The notes below the pieces were generated by a model that worked only from the letters and a program-made list of their open reading frames with translations, was not told the origin of the DNA and searched no databases. Source: CAVURS01 sp963834425 (lineage in GTDB: Bacteria > Actinomycetota > Actinomycetes > Actinomycetales > CAVURS01). Taken from it: 64,000 bases of DNA. The stretch is taken from NCBI GenBank assembly GCA_963834425.1, contig CAWIBR010000006.1, positions 1 to 64,000 of the forward strand, in the 5' to 3' direction. Below are positions 1 to 10,071 of this stretch, one piece after another (positions within the stretch are counted from its first letter, which is position 1; each line of letters begins with the position of its first letter). A program made the translations under genes and the position numbers.

Positions 1-3000
1 CTTGGTATCGCGCAGGAAAATCCGCAGGCCCTTCTGGGTTTTTGCCGCGGCAGCATCCAGCGGCTCGGCGTGCAGCACGCGGGCGCGAACGTCCTCACCC
101 TGCAATTCGGCGCCGAACTCATCAGCACGGCGGCTCCGGGCTCGAGGATGTCGCGATACTGGGCAAGGCCTTCGGAAAACAGCACCGCCTCGAAGTGGCC
201 GGTCGGATCGGACAACCCGATGATCCCCATCTTGTTGCCGGTCTTGGTGCGCCGCTCCATCCGCGACACCACGGTCGCGGCAACCTTGCCCGCGGTTGCG
301 CCGGTTTTGACGGCACGGGAAAATTCCGCCCATGATTGCACCTGCAAACGTTTCAGCGCGGTGGCGTAATCGTCGAGCGGATGGCCGGAAAGGAAAAATC
401 CGATCGCGTCATATTCGCACCGCAGCCGCTCGGCCGGCAGCCACGGCTCGATCTGCGGCAGCATGATGGTGGGCGCGTCGGCCGCACCGCCGAACATGTC
501 GTTCTGTCCCATCGTGCCGCCTCGTGGCTGCGCTGGCAGGCCGCCAGGATCGCTTCAGCGCCGCAAATACGCGCGCGCGGTTGGAATCGAGCGAATCGAA
601 AGCGCCGGCGGCGGCGAGGCTCTCGATGACGCGCTTGTTGATCGCGCGCGGATTCACCCGTGCGGCGAAATCGGCCAGCGACGTGAACAGCCCGTCCTGC
701 GCGCCTCCACAATCAATTCGACCGCCTGGGCGCCGACGCCTTTGAGGCCCGCCAGCGCATAGTAGATAGTGCCGTCGCTGACTTCGAACGTCGCAGCGGA
801 GCGATTGACGTTGGGCGCCTCGACCTTGATGCCGAGCCGTTGCGCCTCGGCGCGAAACTCCGACAGCTTGTCGGTATTGCCCATATCGAGCGTCATCGAG
901 GCCGCGAGGAATTCGACCGGATAGTGCGCTTTCATATAGGCGGTATGGTACGACACCAACGCATAAGCCGCGGCGTGGCTCTTGTTGAAGCCATAATCGG
1001 CGAATTTGGCCAACAGGTCGAAAATCGTGTCGGCTTGTTCTTTCGTGATGTGTGTTCTTGATCGCGCCCTCGATGAAGCGCTTGCGCTGCGCTTCCATTT
1101 CGCTGCGGATTTTCTTGCCCATCGCGCGGCGCAGCAGATCGGCTTCGCCGAGCGAATAGCCGGACATCACCTGCGCGATCTGCATCACCTGTTCCTGGTA
1201 GATGATGACGCCGAAGGTTTCCTTCAGGATCGGCTCGAGCATCGGATGCAGGTATTCCGGCTCTTCGTCGCCATGCTTGCGCGCGCAATAGGTCGGGATG
1301 TTGTCCATCGGACCCGGGCGATACAGCGCGACCAGCGCGATGATGTCCTCGAAGCGGTCGGGCCGCATGTCGACCAGCGCGCGGCGCATGCCCTCGCTTT
1401 CCACCTGGAACACGCCGACCGCGTCGCCGCGCGGCCAGCATGCGTAATCGGCGCATCGTCGAGCGGCAACGTCGCAAGATCGAGTTCGATGCCGCGCTGC
1501 TTCAACAGCTTGACCGCGAGATCGAGCACCGTGAGCGTTTTCAGGCCAAGGAAGTCGAACTTCACCAGACCCGCCGGTTCGACCCATTTCATGTTGAACT
1601 GGGTCACCGGCATGTCGGATTTCGGATCGCGGTAGAGCGGCACGAGTTCGCTCAAGCGGCCGATCGCCGATCACGATGCCGGCGGCATGGGTCGAGGCGT
1701 GGCGGGTCAGGCCTTCGAGCTGCTGCGCGATGTCGAACGGCGCGCGCGACCACGGGGTCTTCGTCGCGAAACGCCTGCAGCTTCGGCTCGCTCTGCGATC
1801 GCCTGCGCCAGCGTCACGGGGCGCCGGGTTTTGCGGCACCAGTTTTGTCAAGCTGGTCGACCTGGCCATAGGGCATTTGCAGCACGCGGCCGACGTCGCG
1901 CAGCACGGCGCGCGCCTGCAGCGTTCCGAAGGTGATGATCTGCGCGACCTGATCGCGGCCGTAGCGCTTCTGCACGTAGTCGGATGACTTCGTCGCGCCG
2001 GTCCTGGCAGAAATCGATGTCGAAGTCCGGCATCGACACGCGTTCGGGATTGAGGAAGCGCTCGAACAGCAGGCCAAAGCGGAGCGGATCGAGATCGGTG
2101 ATGGTCAGCGCATAGGCGACCAGCGATCCCGCGCCGGAGCCGCGGCCCGGCCCGACCGGAATGCCTTCGGCCTTCGCCCATTTGATGAAATCCGCGACGA
2201 TCAGGAAGTAGCCCGGAAAGTTCATGCGGGTGATGACGTCGATCTCGAACTCCAGCCGCGCGCGGTAGTCTCTTCGGTCTCGCCCTGCGCAAGGCCGTGG
2301 ACCTTGATGCGATTGGCAAGCCCCTCCTCCGCCTGCCGGCGCAGTTCGGCGGCCTCGTCGCTTTCAGCGCCCGCGGCGCTGCGCCGGCGCCGACCGTGAA
2401 GCGCGGCAGGATCGGCTTGCGCGTGGTCGGCCGGAACGCGCAGCGCTCGGCAATTTCGACCGTCGAGGCCAGTGCTTCCGGGATATCGGCGAACAGCACC
2501 GCCATTTCGGCGCGGGTCTTGAAGCGATGATCCGGCGTAAGCTGATCGCGGTCGGTTTCGGCGACCAGACGACCGCCGGCGATGCACAGCAACGCGTCGT
2601 GGGCTTCGTAATCGTCCGCGGTGGCAAAATACGGCTCGTTGGTCGCGACCAGCGGAAAGCCCTTTGCATAGGCGAGATCGATCAGCGCGCCTTCCGCCCG
2701 GCGCTCCTTCTCGACGCCATGACGCTGCAATTCGATATAGAGCCGGTCGCCGAAAATTGCGGCCAGCCGGTCGCAGCGTAATGCCGCAAGCGCCGCCTGA
2801 TCGGCATTGATGGCGAGCGCGATCGGCCCCTCCGGCCCGCCGGTCAGCGCGATAAGGCCCTCGGCATTGCCGGCCAGCCAGTCGAACTTGATGTGCGGCG
2901 TCTGGTGAATCGGCGTCTCAAGGAACGCCCGCGAATTCAGCCGCATCAGGTTGCGATAACCGGCCTCGCGCGCCGCCAGCAGCACGATCCGCGCCGGGCC

Positions 3001-3240
3001 CGCGGCCAGGGCATTGCGGGCGTTGGCATCCTGGTCGCCGAAATCGACCGCAAGCTCGCAGCCGATAATCGGCTGGATGCCGTAGCCGGCCATCTTGTCG
3101 GAGAATTCCAGCGCGCCGAACATGTTGTCGGTATCGGTCAGCGCCAGCGCCGGCTGGCGGTCCGCCTTGGCGAGTTCGCCGAGCTTCTGGATCTTGATCG
3201 ACCCCTTCAGCAGCGAATAGGCCGAATGAACGTGCAGATG
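1..3240 (-). CDS. dnaE: DNA polymerase III alpha subunit (DnaE), foreign 3'-truncated fragment with frameshifts
   Basis: Replicative polymerase catalytic subunit. Reading from 3240 leftwards, the N-terminal PHP domain begins immediately (HLHVHSAYSLLKG), followed by the palm with the catalytic acidic motif MPDFDIDF near 2030, then the finger and helix-hairpin-helix parts (YRPGPMDN, GEADLLRRAMGKK, FNKSHAAAYALVSY), and near 400 the FLSGHPLDDY segment before the OB fold. The C-terminus runs off the left edge. The first one or two residues are missing at the right end because the fragment starts at the junction. At least five frame changes interrupt it (about 2390, 2270, 2000, 1650, 1050 and 700). 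The sequence closely matches what I remember of Bradyrhizobium/Rhizobiales DnaE, and it is visibly richer in A/T than the rest of the window. It is therefore foreign to the actinobacterial contig and probably joined artificially. Confidence 0.9.
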
Positions 3241-4440
3241 ACGAACCAGTGTGGAGTCGGGTCGGCGCATGGCCAAGCCGACGCTGGCGCCTACGTGGGC
3301 CCACGAATCGCCCAGCCGGACCGGTTCGGAGAGGGTGGTGACGATCCGTTCGGCGACCTCTCTGGCGTATCCCCGGTGCGGCAGGCTTTCGAGCAGGACG
3401 GCGAACTCGTCGCCGCCGAGCCGCGAGACCGCATCGCCGGGTCGGACCGCGTCGGTCAGCCGCTTGGCAACGACCCGGAGCAGCTCGTCGCCAGCGGCGT
3501 GGCCCAAGGTGTCGTTGACATCCTTGAAGTCGTCGAGGTCGACGAACAGTAGGGCCTGGATCGCGCCGCGGCGATCGGCCCGGTCCAGGCTCGCCTGCAG
3601 CCGCGCGCTGAATGCGGCGCGGTTGGCCAGGCCGCTGAGGGAGTCGGTGTTGGCTTCCAGGGTCAGGCTGCGCTGGCTCCCTGCCATGGAGTCGGCCATC
3701 GCGTTGAAGCTGGCGGCCAGGTCGCCGAGCTCGTCGTCGCGGTCGAGGACCACCCGGTGATCCAGCTGCCCGGCGGCGAGCTCGTTGGTCGAGTCCCGTA
3801 GCGCGCCCAGTGGGCGCAGGACCTGGCTGGAGAGCCGTCGGGAGAGCGCCACGGCGACGGCGAGGGCGAGCAGGTCGAGAAAGGCCAGCACGGCAAGTGC
3901 CTCCCGGTAGGTGCGGGTGGTACTCGCGAGGTCGGTGCGTACCGCGGCCCGGTTGACCAGTGCGGCCTGGTCGAGCATGGCCAGGGCTACGGGGGCGTGG
4001 GTCGAGACGGCCAGACCCCTGACGGCGACGGAGGGGGGACTTCCCGGTGCGCCGACCCAGGTCATGATCGCGCGCCATTCCTGGAATGAGTTCTGGAGCA
4101 GTGACTTGGCCCGCGGCGTGTCCTCCACCGCGATCGCCTGGGCGAAATCGGCGCTGGTCCGCAGGCGTGCCTGGGCTACTTCACTCGGCCACGCAGGGGT
4201 GAGGGGGCTGGAGACCAGCACGGACTGGGAGACAATCTCGGTCCGCAGCTGGGCACTCGTGGCCGCTTCGCTCTCCATGCGCACGGCTGAGCTGCGGAAG
4301 GTGTCGACGACCAGCCTCGTGCCGACCAGGCCGGCCAACCCACTGAGGATGACGATGGCCGTGAGCAGTGCGAAGGCACGGTTCCAGCGAGAGCGAAGGC
4401 TTCTTGTTCTCGGGCGACCGTCGGGCATGAGTTGCGGCAT
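3241..4440 (-). CDS. HAMP-GGDEF diguanylate cyclase, C-terminus lost at junction
   Basis: Membrane diguanylate cyclase making c-di-GMP. Starting at the ATG at 4440 (MPQLMPDG; the next Met at 4428 is also possible) there is a transmembrane helix (ALLTAIVILSGLAGLVG), an extracellular region of roughly 120 residues, a second helix (LAFLDLLALAVAVAL), a HAMP linker and a GGDEF domain. The active-site loop reads RLGGDEFAVLLE. An RxxD inhibitory site (RPGD) sits five residues before it, so product feedback inhibition is likely. Metal-binding FVDLDDFKDVND is present. The protein breaks off at MRRPDSTLVRH, just where the family continues with a D-x-A-M-Y motif, and runs in frame into the PHP domain of the foreign DnaE. 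The native C-terminal ~40 residues are missing, plus any EAL domain that followed. Confidence 0.85.
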
Positions 4441-4840
4441 GCCTGCAGCGTCGACGGGTGCGCCGTGGCGACCTAGTGCCGGAAGTCCCGCGTGCCTCGC
4501 CGCTGAGCGTGGACATTCCTCCGATTGGCCCATTCGCCTCGAGGTGTTGTCCTCCAGTGCTCGCCAGCAAACGCGTCCGTCAGCCGCCCGGCCATCAACA
4601 CCCCGTTGAAGTCCCAGCAGAGCGGGACTCTTGGCCCCTCCTGCCGCTCCGGCCGCAGCTGGGGGGCCCGGCCGGTGGCCCACTAGCGGTCAGCGTCACC
4701 CGCGTCGGCGAGGCCAACTGGTGCCAGCTTCGGATTTTCGAACGGACATTGGTGGTCGTTGGGCTGGCCGTCGACGGCGTGGCGCATCACCCCGGTCTGG
4801 GTATGGAGGATCCTGCACACAAACCACGAGGAGGGCGGCC

Positions 4841-5863
4841 GTGACACCTATCGGCGGCGGGGACAGTGTCTTCGTGCTGCACACCGGTGGGACGATCGGA
4901 ATGGTCGACACACCCGATGGCTCGGCCCCGGTCGCCGGAGCCCTGGGGCCTTACCTCGACTGGATCGTCGACACCGCGAGGGGTGAGCTGCCGCCGATCG
5001 CCTTCCTGGAGCTCGATCCGCCGATCGACTCGGCGAACGCGACGCCCGAGAGCTGGCGCACCGTGGCTCGGGTCCTGCACGAGCACCGCGACGACCATCC
5101 CGGCTTCGTGGTCCTGCACGGGACGGACACCATGGCCTACACCTCGTCGGCCCTGTCGTTCCTGCTGCCGTCCTTCGGCAAGCCCGTCGTCGTCACCGGC
5201 TCGCAGATCCCGGTCTCCCGGGCCCGCAGCGACGGTCGGCAGAACTTCATCGGAGCGCTTCAGGTCGCGGCCCGCGGTGAGGTGAACGAGGTGTCGCTGT
5301 TGTTCGGGGAGGTGCTGCTCCGGGGCAACCGGGCCACCAAGGTCGACGCGTCGGGTCTGGACGCGTTCGAGTCGCCGCGGTTCCCCGCGCTGGCTGACAT
5401 CGGCATCGACATCGTCGCCCGTCACGTGGTGGCCGACGCCGGCCAGGGGCAGCCGCGCCTCGTGGCCGGAGACCTGGGATCAGTCGCGGCCATGCGGCTG
5501 TTCCCAGGCTTTTCGGCGTCCGTGCTGTCGAACATCTGCCGACCCCCGTTGCAAGGACTGGTCATCGAGGCGTACGGCGCCGGGAACGGGCCGTCGGATG
5601 ACCCCGGCTTCCTGGCCGCGATCGAGGAGGCGACCGCGCAGGGCATCGTCGTCGTCGTTGTCACGCAGTGCCTGCGCGGGTCGGTGCAGCCTGGCGCCTA
5701 TGTCACCGGGTCGGCCATGCTGCGAGCAGGTGCGGTGCCGGGCTACGACATGACGTCGGAGGCCGCGCTCACCAAGCTCTCCGTGCTGCTGGGCCAGGGC
5801 CTGGACCCGGCGAGGGTCGCCGAGATGATGCAGGTCGACCTGGCCGGCGAGCTGACCCGCTAG
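4841..5863 (+). CDS. ansA: L-asparaginase, type I-like
   Basis: Hydrolyses asparagine to aspartate and ammonia, probably in the cytoplasm since no signal peptide is visible. I chose the GTG at 4841 because a strong Shine-Dalgarno (GAGGAGGG, 4828-4835) precedes it and the protein then starts in the usual place; the reading frame is open further upstream. The catalytic threonine motif TGGTIGM lies at about residues 13-19, and the second signature HGTDTMAYTSSALSFLL is in the N-terminal half, followed by VTGSQIPVSRARSDGRQNF. About 340 residues, normal for the family. The RSDG segment after TGSQIP resembles E. coli AnsA rather than periplasmic AnsB. Its stop overlaps by four bases the stop of the convergent gene at 5860-6363. 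Confidence 0.88.
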   Translation: MTPIGGGDSVFVLHTGGTIGMVDTPDGSAPVAGALGPYLDWIVDTARGELPPIAFLELDPPIDSANATPESWRTVARVLHEHRDDHPGFVVLHGTDTMAYTSSALSFLLPSFGKPVVVTGSQIPVSRARSDGRQNFIGALQVAARGEVNEVSLLFGEVLLRGNRATKVDASGLDAFESPRFPALADIGIDIVARHVVADAGQGQPRLVAGDLGSVAAMRLFPGFSASVLSNICRPPLQGLVIEAYGAGNGPSDDPGFLAAIEEATAQGIVVVVVTQCLRGSVQPGAYVTGSAMLRAGAVPGYDMTSEAALTKLSVLLGQGLDPARVAEMMQVDLAGELTR

Positions 5864-6363
5864 GCGCGGGAGAGGATTTCGGCCCGACCCAGCCTGCGCA
5901 CGGCCCAGCCGACCAGGATGAAGACGATCCCGAGACCCACGACCAGGGCGGCCACCCCGAAGGCGACCACGGACGTGAACAGGCTGGCTCGCAGGAACGA
6001 CGCCGTCATCACGGTGTTCCGATTGGGGTCGTCCTGCGGCAGCTCGGCGTACGTCTTGCCGCCAGCGATCTCCTTCGCGTGCTTCTCGATCGTCTGCGCC
6101 TGCTCGTACGCCGTGAACGGGCCCTCGACCTTCTCGCCCGCGAAGTGCGACGCATCGTCGGAGACGGTTATCTTCTCCGCCGACAGCGTCTGCTGGACCG
6201 CGATGTAGGTGCCCACGCCGGCAACTAGGAGGATGACCCCGGCGATCAGGACGAGCAGGCCGACCAGGCGCACTCCCCGGCTACCGGGAGATGTCGCGGC
6301 TGGCGTCGACGCGGTCGGGATGGGGCTGGCGCTCTCCTCGCTGCGATCTTCGGTTCCGGCCAT
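5860..6363 (-). CDS. Two-helix membrane protein of unknown function
   Basis: A 167-residue protein with a Ser/Pro/Thr-rich cytoplasmic head (~30 residues), a transmembrane helix (LVGLLVLIAGVILLVAGVG), an extracytoplasmic stretch of ~75 residues ending in PNRNTVMTASFLRASLF, a second helix (VAFGVAALVVGLGIVFILVG) and a short basic tail. A good Shine-Dalgarno (GAGGAGAG) precedes the ATG at 6363. The shape resembles small actinobacterial membrane proteins often mis-named 'aromatic ring-opening dioxygenase LigA'; nothing here supports an enzymatic role. It is convergent with the asparaginase gene, with a four-base overlap. Confidence 0.8.
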   Translation of the reverse strand: MAGTEDRSEESASPIPTASTPAATSPGSRGVRLVGLLVLIAGVILLVAGVGTYIAVQQTLSAEKITVSDDASHFAGEKVEGPFTAYEQAQTIEKHAKEIAGGKTYAELPQDDPNRNTVMTASFLRASLFTSVVAFGVAALVVGLGIVFILVGWAVRRLGRAEILSRA

Positions 6364-6441
6364 GATCTCTCCTCGCGGGGTTTGACGCTTCCGATCGCGC
6401 CTACCGTGTCATGAGACGCCGAACCGTGGACGACGGGTGGA

Positions 6442-7548
6442 TCAGGGAGTCGCGGGACCGGTGTCCGGCAGCGCCTTCGACCGTGGCACCAGGGCCATCC
6501 CCACCAAGCCGAACGGCAGCATCAACCAGTAACTGAACAGCCGGTACGCAAACGTCGCCACCACCGCATCACCTGGGTTGACGCCGGCCAGCGTGAGCAA
6601 CGCCGTCAGGCCGGCCTCGACGAAGCCCAGTCCGCCGGGCGTGGCCGGGATGTTGCCGAGCGCCTTTGCGCCGCAGAAGGCCAGCAGCGTCAACGACGGT
6701 CGTGGATGGGATCCGATCGCGGCCAACGCCACCTGCAGGGCCGCGAAGTCCAGCAGCCAGCGGGCGACGGTCACGACCAGCGCGTGCTCCCATCGGCCCC
6801 CCATGACGCTCGTGATCCGGTCGCGCTCGCCGAGCAGCCGCTGCGGGAGATCGGTCAGCGGAGCGGCGTGCCGGCGCAGCCGGTTCCGAGCGGCCTGGGT
6901 GACTCGGCCCGCCCAGGCCAACGGTCGGTCCGTGCGCAGCAGCACCGCACCCACGGCGACGATCACCACGAACGCGCCCACGCCGGCGGCAGCGGCCTCG
7001 AGCAGGCTCCGGTTGACCGAGCCGCGCAGCACCGCAGGGATCGCGAGCACCGGCAAACCGAGCACGACGGCGAAAACCAGCAGGTTCACCGCGGTCAGCC
7101 CGCTCACCACCGCCTGGGAGTCCAGTCCCGCGCCGACCAGGATCCGGTACTGCAGCGCCGCCCCGACCGGGCCGCCGCCGGGCACGATGTCGGACAGGGC
7201 GTTCGAGGCGAGCTGAGCCGCGATGACCGGACGCCAGCGCGCCCCTGGCAGGGACAGCCGCTGCAGGTCCCACAGGCTGGCGCACACGGCCGCTTGCAGA
7301 AGGAACATGGCCAGGAGCGACAGCGCGGAGAACCGGGTGATCTGGCGCCAGGACGAGAAGGTGTCCACCAGGCTGGGAAAGACCAGATAGAGGGACACCA
7401 GCGTGATGGTCAGCCAGATCAGGTTGCGGCGCAGCGACCGTGGCTTCTCCTGCTCGCCGCGCTGGATCTCGCCGGGGGTGTCGGTGTGCCGCTCGATGGC
7501 GCGTTCGAGGCGAGCGCCGACCGAGGCCGCTGCCGCCTCTTCAGCCAT
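6442..7548 (-). CDS. Lysylphosphatidylglycerol synthetase-like (UPF0104) multi-pass membrane protein
   Basis: An integral membrane protein of about 368 residues with around eight hydrophobic segments. It belongs to the UPF0104/AglD-like family that includes the flippase half of MprF. The family hallmarks are visible: ALSDIVPGGGPVGAALQY in the middle and NIPATPGGLGFVEAGLT near the C-terminus. The soluble lysyl-transferase domain of MprF is absent, so it is more likely a lipid or polyprenyl-lipid transporter-like protein. I preferred the start at 7548 (MAEEAAAAS) because the in-frame extension up to 7614 is basic, low-complexity sequence. The first ~60 residues are charged and cytoplasmic. Substrate unknown. 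Confidence 0.8.
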   Translation of the reverse strand: MAEEAAAASVGARLERAIERHTDTPGEIQRGEQEKPRSLRRNLIWLTITLVSLYLVFPSLVDTFSSWRQITRFSALSLLAMFLLQAAVCASLWDLQRLSLPGARWRPVIAAQLASNALSDIVPGGGPVGAALQYRILVGAGLDSQAVVSGLTAVNLLVFAVVLGLPVLAIPAVLRGSVNRSLLEAAAAGVGAFVVIVAVGAVLLRTDRPLAWAGRVTQAARNRLRRHAAPLTDLPQRLLGERDRITSVMGGRWEHALVVTVARWLLDFAALQVALAAIGSHPRPSLTLLAFCGAKALGNIPATPGGLGFVEAGLTALLTLAGVNPGDAVVATFAYRLFSYWLMLPFGLVGMALVPRSKALPDTGPATP

Positions 7549-7647
7549 GGCGGCCAGCCTGGCACGTCCGCATTGGCTCGCACCCCTCGACCCGCTGACC
7601 CGGGTGCGCCGCACCCGGGTCAGCGTCGGCTCCGAGCCTCGTCGGGA

Positions 7648-8221
7648 CTAGCGGACGAACTCGTACGACAGCAGCATCAGGCCGTCGCCGATGGTCCGGG
7701 TGCTGAGCAGGTGCAACGGCTTCGGCTCGCCGGTGTCGCCGAACAAGCGCTCGCCGGCCCCGACCACGACCGGGAAGACGACCAGGCGCAGCTCGTCGAC
7801 CAGGTCGTTGTCGATCAGGGTGCGGGCCAGCTGGTAGCTCGCGTAGACCAGGACCTCACCGTCGACGTGCTGCTTCAGCCGCGCGACCTCGGCGACCACA
7901 TCGCCGCTCAACACGGTGGCGTTGGTCCACTGCGCCTGGTCGATGCTGCGCCGACACGACGTACTTCGGGAGGGCATTGAGCCGCTCCGCCCACTCGCCT
8001 TCGCGCGCCCGCCACCGTGGTGCGAACCAGGCATCGCTGCGCCGGCCGAGCAGGAGGGCCGCGGCGCCCTTGGCCTCGTCGGTCTCGAGCTCGGTCCAGG
8101 CCGCGAGGTCCGCGCCGCCGTACCGGGCGAACCAGCCGCCGCGGCTGAAGTCCTCTTGCCCGTCCGGGTCCTGCACGACTCCGTCGAGCGAGGTGTTGGT
8201 GCTGATCACGATCGTGCCCAT
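7648..8221 (-). CDS. Dihydrofolate reductase / RibD C-terminal-like protein (one frameshift)
   Basis: About 190 residues of the DHFR/RibD-C fold found in many small actinobacterial 'dihydrofolate reductase family' proteins. The N-terminus MGTIVISTNTSLDGVVQDP, the middle LLLGRRSDAWFAPRW and the C-terminal ELRLVVFPVVVGAGERLFG are typical. These proteins are probably NADPH-dependent reductases with unknown substrate. A clear Shine-Dalgarno (AGGAGG) precedes the ATG at 8221. One extra base near 7945-7955 breaks the frame (the family reads VVSA then a Ser/Thr, then LDQAQW), most likely a sequencing error. It follows a sigma-factor gene on the same strand after 71 bases and may be co-transcribed or controlled by it. 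Confidence 0.82.
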
Positions 8222-8292
8222 CTGGTCCTCCTGATCGGTGCGAGTGTCGGTCGTCCATACCGACACCACGCGCGCCCGGAACTGAGCGCCGG

Positions 8293-9312
8293 CTATCGCG
8301 AGGGCAGGGTCGGCGGCAGCCCGAACATGGGGAAGACGTGCGCCTCGAACCGGCTCATCGCCCGGATCCGGCCGCCGTCGGGACTCATCGTGAACAGGCC
8401 GGTGGCCCGCGGAACCCCGCCGGCGTCCAGGACGTACGCACCGAACGCCGGCTCCCCGTTGGCCCGGGTCGGGACCAGCCGGTAGCGACGACCGGCCACC
8501 AGGAGCAGCTCGAAGAAGCGCGTGACCGCGACGCGGCCTTCGTACTCGAGGGGCAGCGGCGGCATCGACAGGAAGATGTCGTCGGTGAAGAGGTCGACCA
8601 GGGCGGCCAGGTCGGCCGATTCGTACGCCGCGACGAACCGGGCCACCAGCGCCTCGTCCTCCGAGGACCCAGGCCGCCCCGACTGGACGTCTCGTCGGAC
8701 CTGGCCCCGGCGTTGGTCCAAGCTCGTGCGTGCCCGGGCCAGGGCGCTGTTGACCGAGGGCACCGTCGTCTCGAGCATCTCGGCCGTCTCGCTCGCCCGG
8801 AAGCCGAGGACGTCCCGCAACACCAGCACCGCGAGCTGGCGGGGTGGCAACACTTGTAGGGCGGCAACAAAGGCCAACGAGATGGACTCGGTCTGCTCGT
8901 AGCGTGCTTCCGGCCCGATCGGCAGGTCGAACGCACCCTCCATGAGCGTGTCCGGGAAGGGCTCCAGCCAGACCGCCTCGCTGAGCCGGGTCGGCTCGGG
9001 AGGGTGTACGCCGGGGATGTCCCAGGCCTTGGCCGGCCGGCGCCGGATGGCGCGAATGGCGTTGAGGCACTTGTTGGTGGCGATCCGATAGAGCCAGGTG
9101 CGGATCGACGCCCGCTCGCCGAAGTCCCCGAGCCCGCGCCAGGCCGCGACCATCGTGTCCTGCAGGACGTCCTCGGCGTCCTGGATCGACCCCAGCATCC
9201 GATAGCAGTGGACGTGCAGCTCGCGTCGGTAGGGCTCGGTGAGCGCCCGGAACGCCTCGCCGTCGCCGGCCCTCGCCCTCGAGATCACGTCATCGGTCAC
9301 GACACCCACCAT
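8293..9312 (-). CDS. ECF RNA polymerase sigma factor with C-terminal SnoaL-like domain
   Basis: A 339-residue extracytoplasmic-function sigma factor. Region 2 is at about residues 10-80 (DAEDVLQDTMVAAWRGL, SIRTWLYRIATNKCLNAI). Region 4 is at about 145-200 (LPPRQLAVLVLRDVLGFRA, SETAEMLETTVPSVNSALA). After that comes a ~130-residue NTF2/SnoaL-like extension (FVAAYESADLAALVDLFTDD). This is the architecture of the TIGR02960/SigJ-like group, whose C-terminal domain modulates activity in place of a separate anti-sigma factor. I chose the start at 9312 (MVGVVTDD) over 9363 because region 2 follows at the usual distance. The DHFR-like gene downstream is the obvious candidate target. Confidence 0.88.
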   Translation of the reverse strand: MVGVVTDDVISRARAGDGEAFRALTEPYRRELHVHCYRMLGSIQDAEDVLQDTMVAAWRGLGDFGERASIRTWLYRIATNKCLNAIRAIRRRPAKAWDIPGVHPPEPTRLSEAVWLEPFPDTLMEGAFDLPIGPEARYEQTESISLAFVAALQVLPPRQLAVLVLRDVLGFRASETAEMLETTVPSVNSALARARTSLDQRRGQVRRDVQSGRPGSSEDEALVARFVAAYESADLAALVDLFTDDIFLSMPPLPLEYEGRVAVTRFFELLLVAGRRYRLVPTRANGEPAFGAYVLDAGGVPRATGLFTMSPDGGRIRAMSRFEAHVFPMFGLPPTLPSR

Positions 9313-9426
9313 TCCAGCCCACCCCTCTCGGGCCGCGACCTTGCTGATCGGCCGCGGCTGCATCGTCGTACCGACCCCGGCGGAGCCGAGAACTGATCGG
9401 TGGGGTGACGGCTGGTTGATGCCGGG

Positions 9427-9972
9427 TCAGGTCAACGCCAGGAAATAGGTCCAGGCGCTCTGGGTCATCTCGGCTCGGGACTTCAGGATTGGGCCGCGGT
9501 GCGCGACCTCCACGACGTACTGCGCCTCGTCGGTCGGCACGGCGGTGAACGTGAAGGGGTAGCTGCAGATCCCGTCGTCGTAGTCGGGCTGGCCCTTCTG
9601 CAGGTGGGTCGTGCCGATCGTGTGGCCGGAGGCGTTGGTGAGCGTGACCGGCGCCCCCGCCCGCAGGTCGCTGTAGCCGCCCTGGCCGACGCAGTTGGCC
9701 TGCAGCGTGGCCGCGCTGGTCAGGATCAGGGTGCCCCTGACGTTGACCGTGGCCGGCCCGGCGTCGGCGTCGCTGCGCGAGCGCGACCAGATCAGCCCGC
9801 CGCCGGCGACCACCGCCAACGCGAGGACGACGAGGGCGGACAGCAGCCGTGGTCGCCGGAACCGGCTGCCGGGCCCGGCCGGTGTCGGCTGGTCGAGGGC
9901 GTCGAAGTCCAGGTCGACCGGCGGCAGCTCCTCGTCGGAGGGCGACGACGCCATCGACGCCGTCGACGCCAT
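9427..9972 (-). CDS. Membrane-anchored extracytoplasmic protein, unknown function
   Basis: A 181-residue protein with an acidic cytoplasmic head (PSDEELPPVDLDFDALD), a single transmembrane helix (LLSALVVLALAVVAGGGLIW) and a ~120-residue extracytoplasmic domain. The domain has two cysteines (QANCVGQGGY and DGICSYPF) that could form a disulfide, and a beta-strand-like pattern (TVNVRGTLILTS, FTFTAVPTDEAQYVVEVAHRG). It resembles actinobacterial secreted beta-sandwich proteins of unknown role. The 5' end contains a short repeated GTCGA(T/C)GGC pattern. In another frame an ATG with a nearby GAGGTG exists at about 9997, so the exact start is uncertain. Confidence 0.65.
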   Translation of the reverse strand: MASTASMASSPSDEELPPVDLDFDALDQPTPAGPGSRFRRPRLLSALVVLALAVVAGGGLIWSRSRSDADAGPATVNVRGTLILTSAATLQANCVGQGGYSDLRAGAPVTLTNASGHTIGTTHLQKGQPDYDDGICSYPFTFTAVPTDEAQYVVEVAHRGPILKSRAEMTQSAWTYFLALT

Positions 9973-10071
9973 CGACGGGGCCGGAGCCCTGGCTCATGTG
10001 CACCTCGCAGCTGTCCGCCGCCTGCTCGTGCGGTTGACGTCAGTCTGCCCCCTCGTCGGGCGCGGGCGCGG

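Noticed and set aside
409..4683. A 1,424-residue open frame that looks like a novel GGDEF-DNA polymerase fusion protein
   Set aside because: The two halves come from different phyla by sequence character, the junction truncates both families at odd points, and the dnaE part is further frameshifted. It is a chimera, not a gene.
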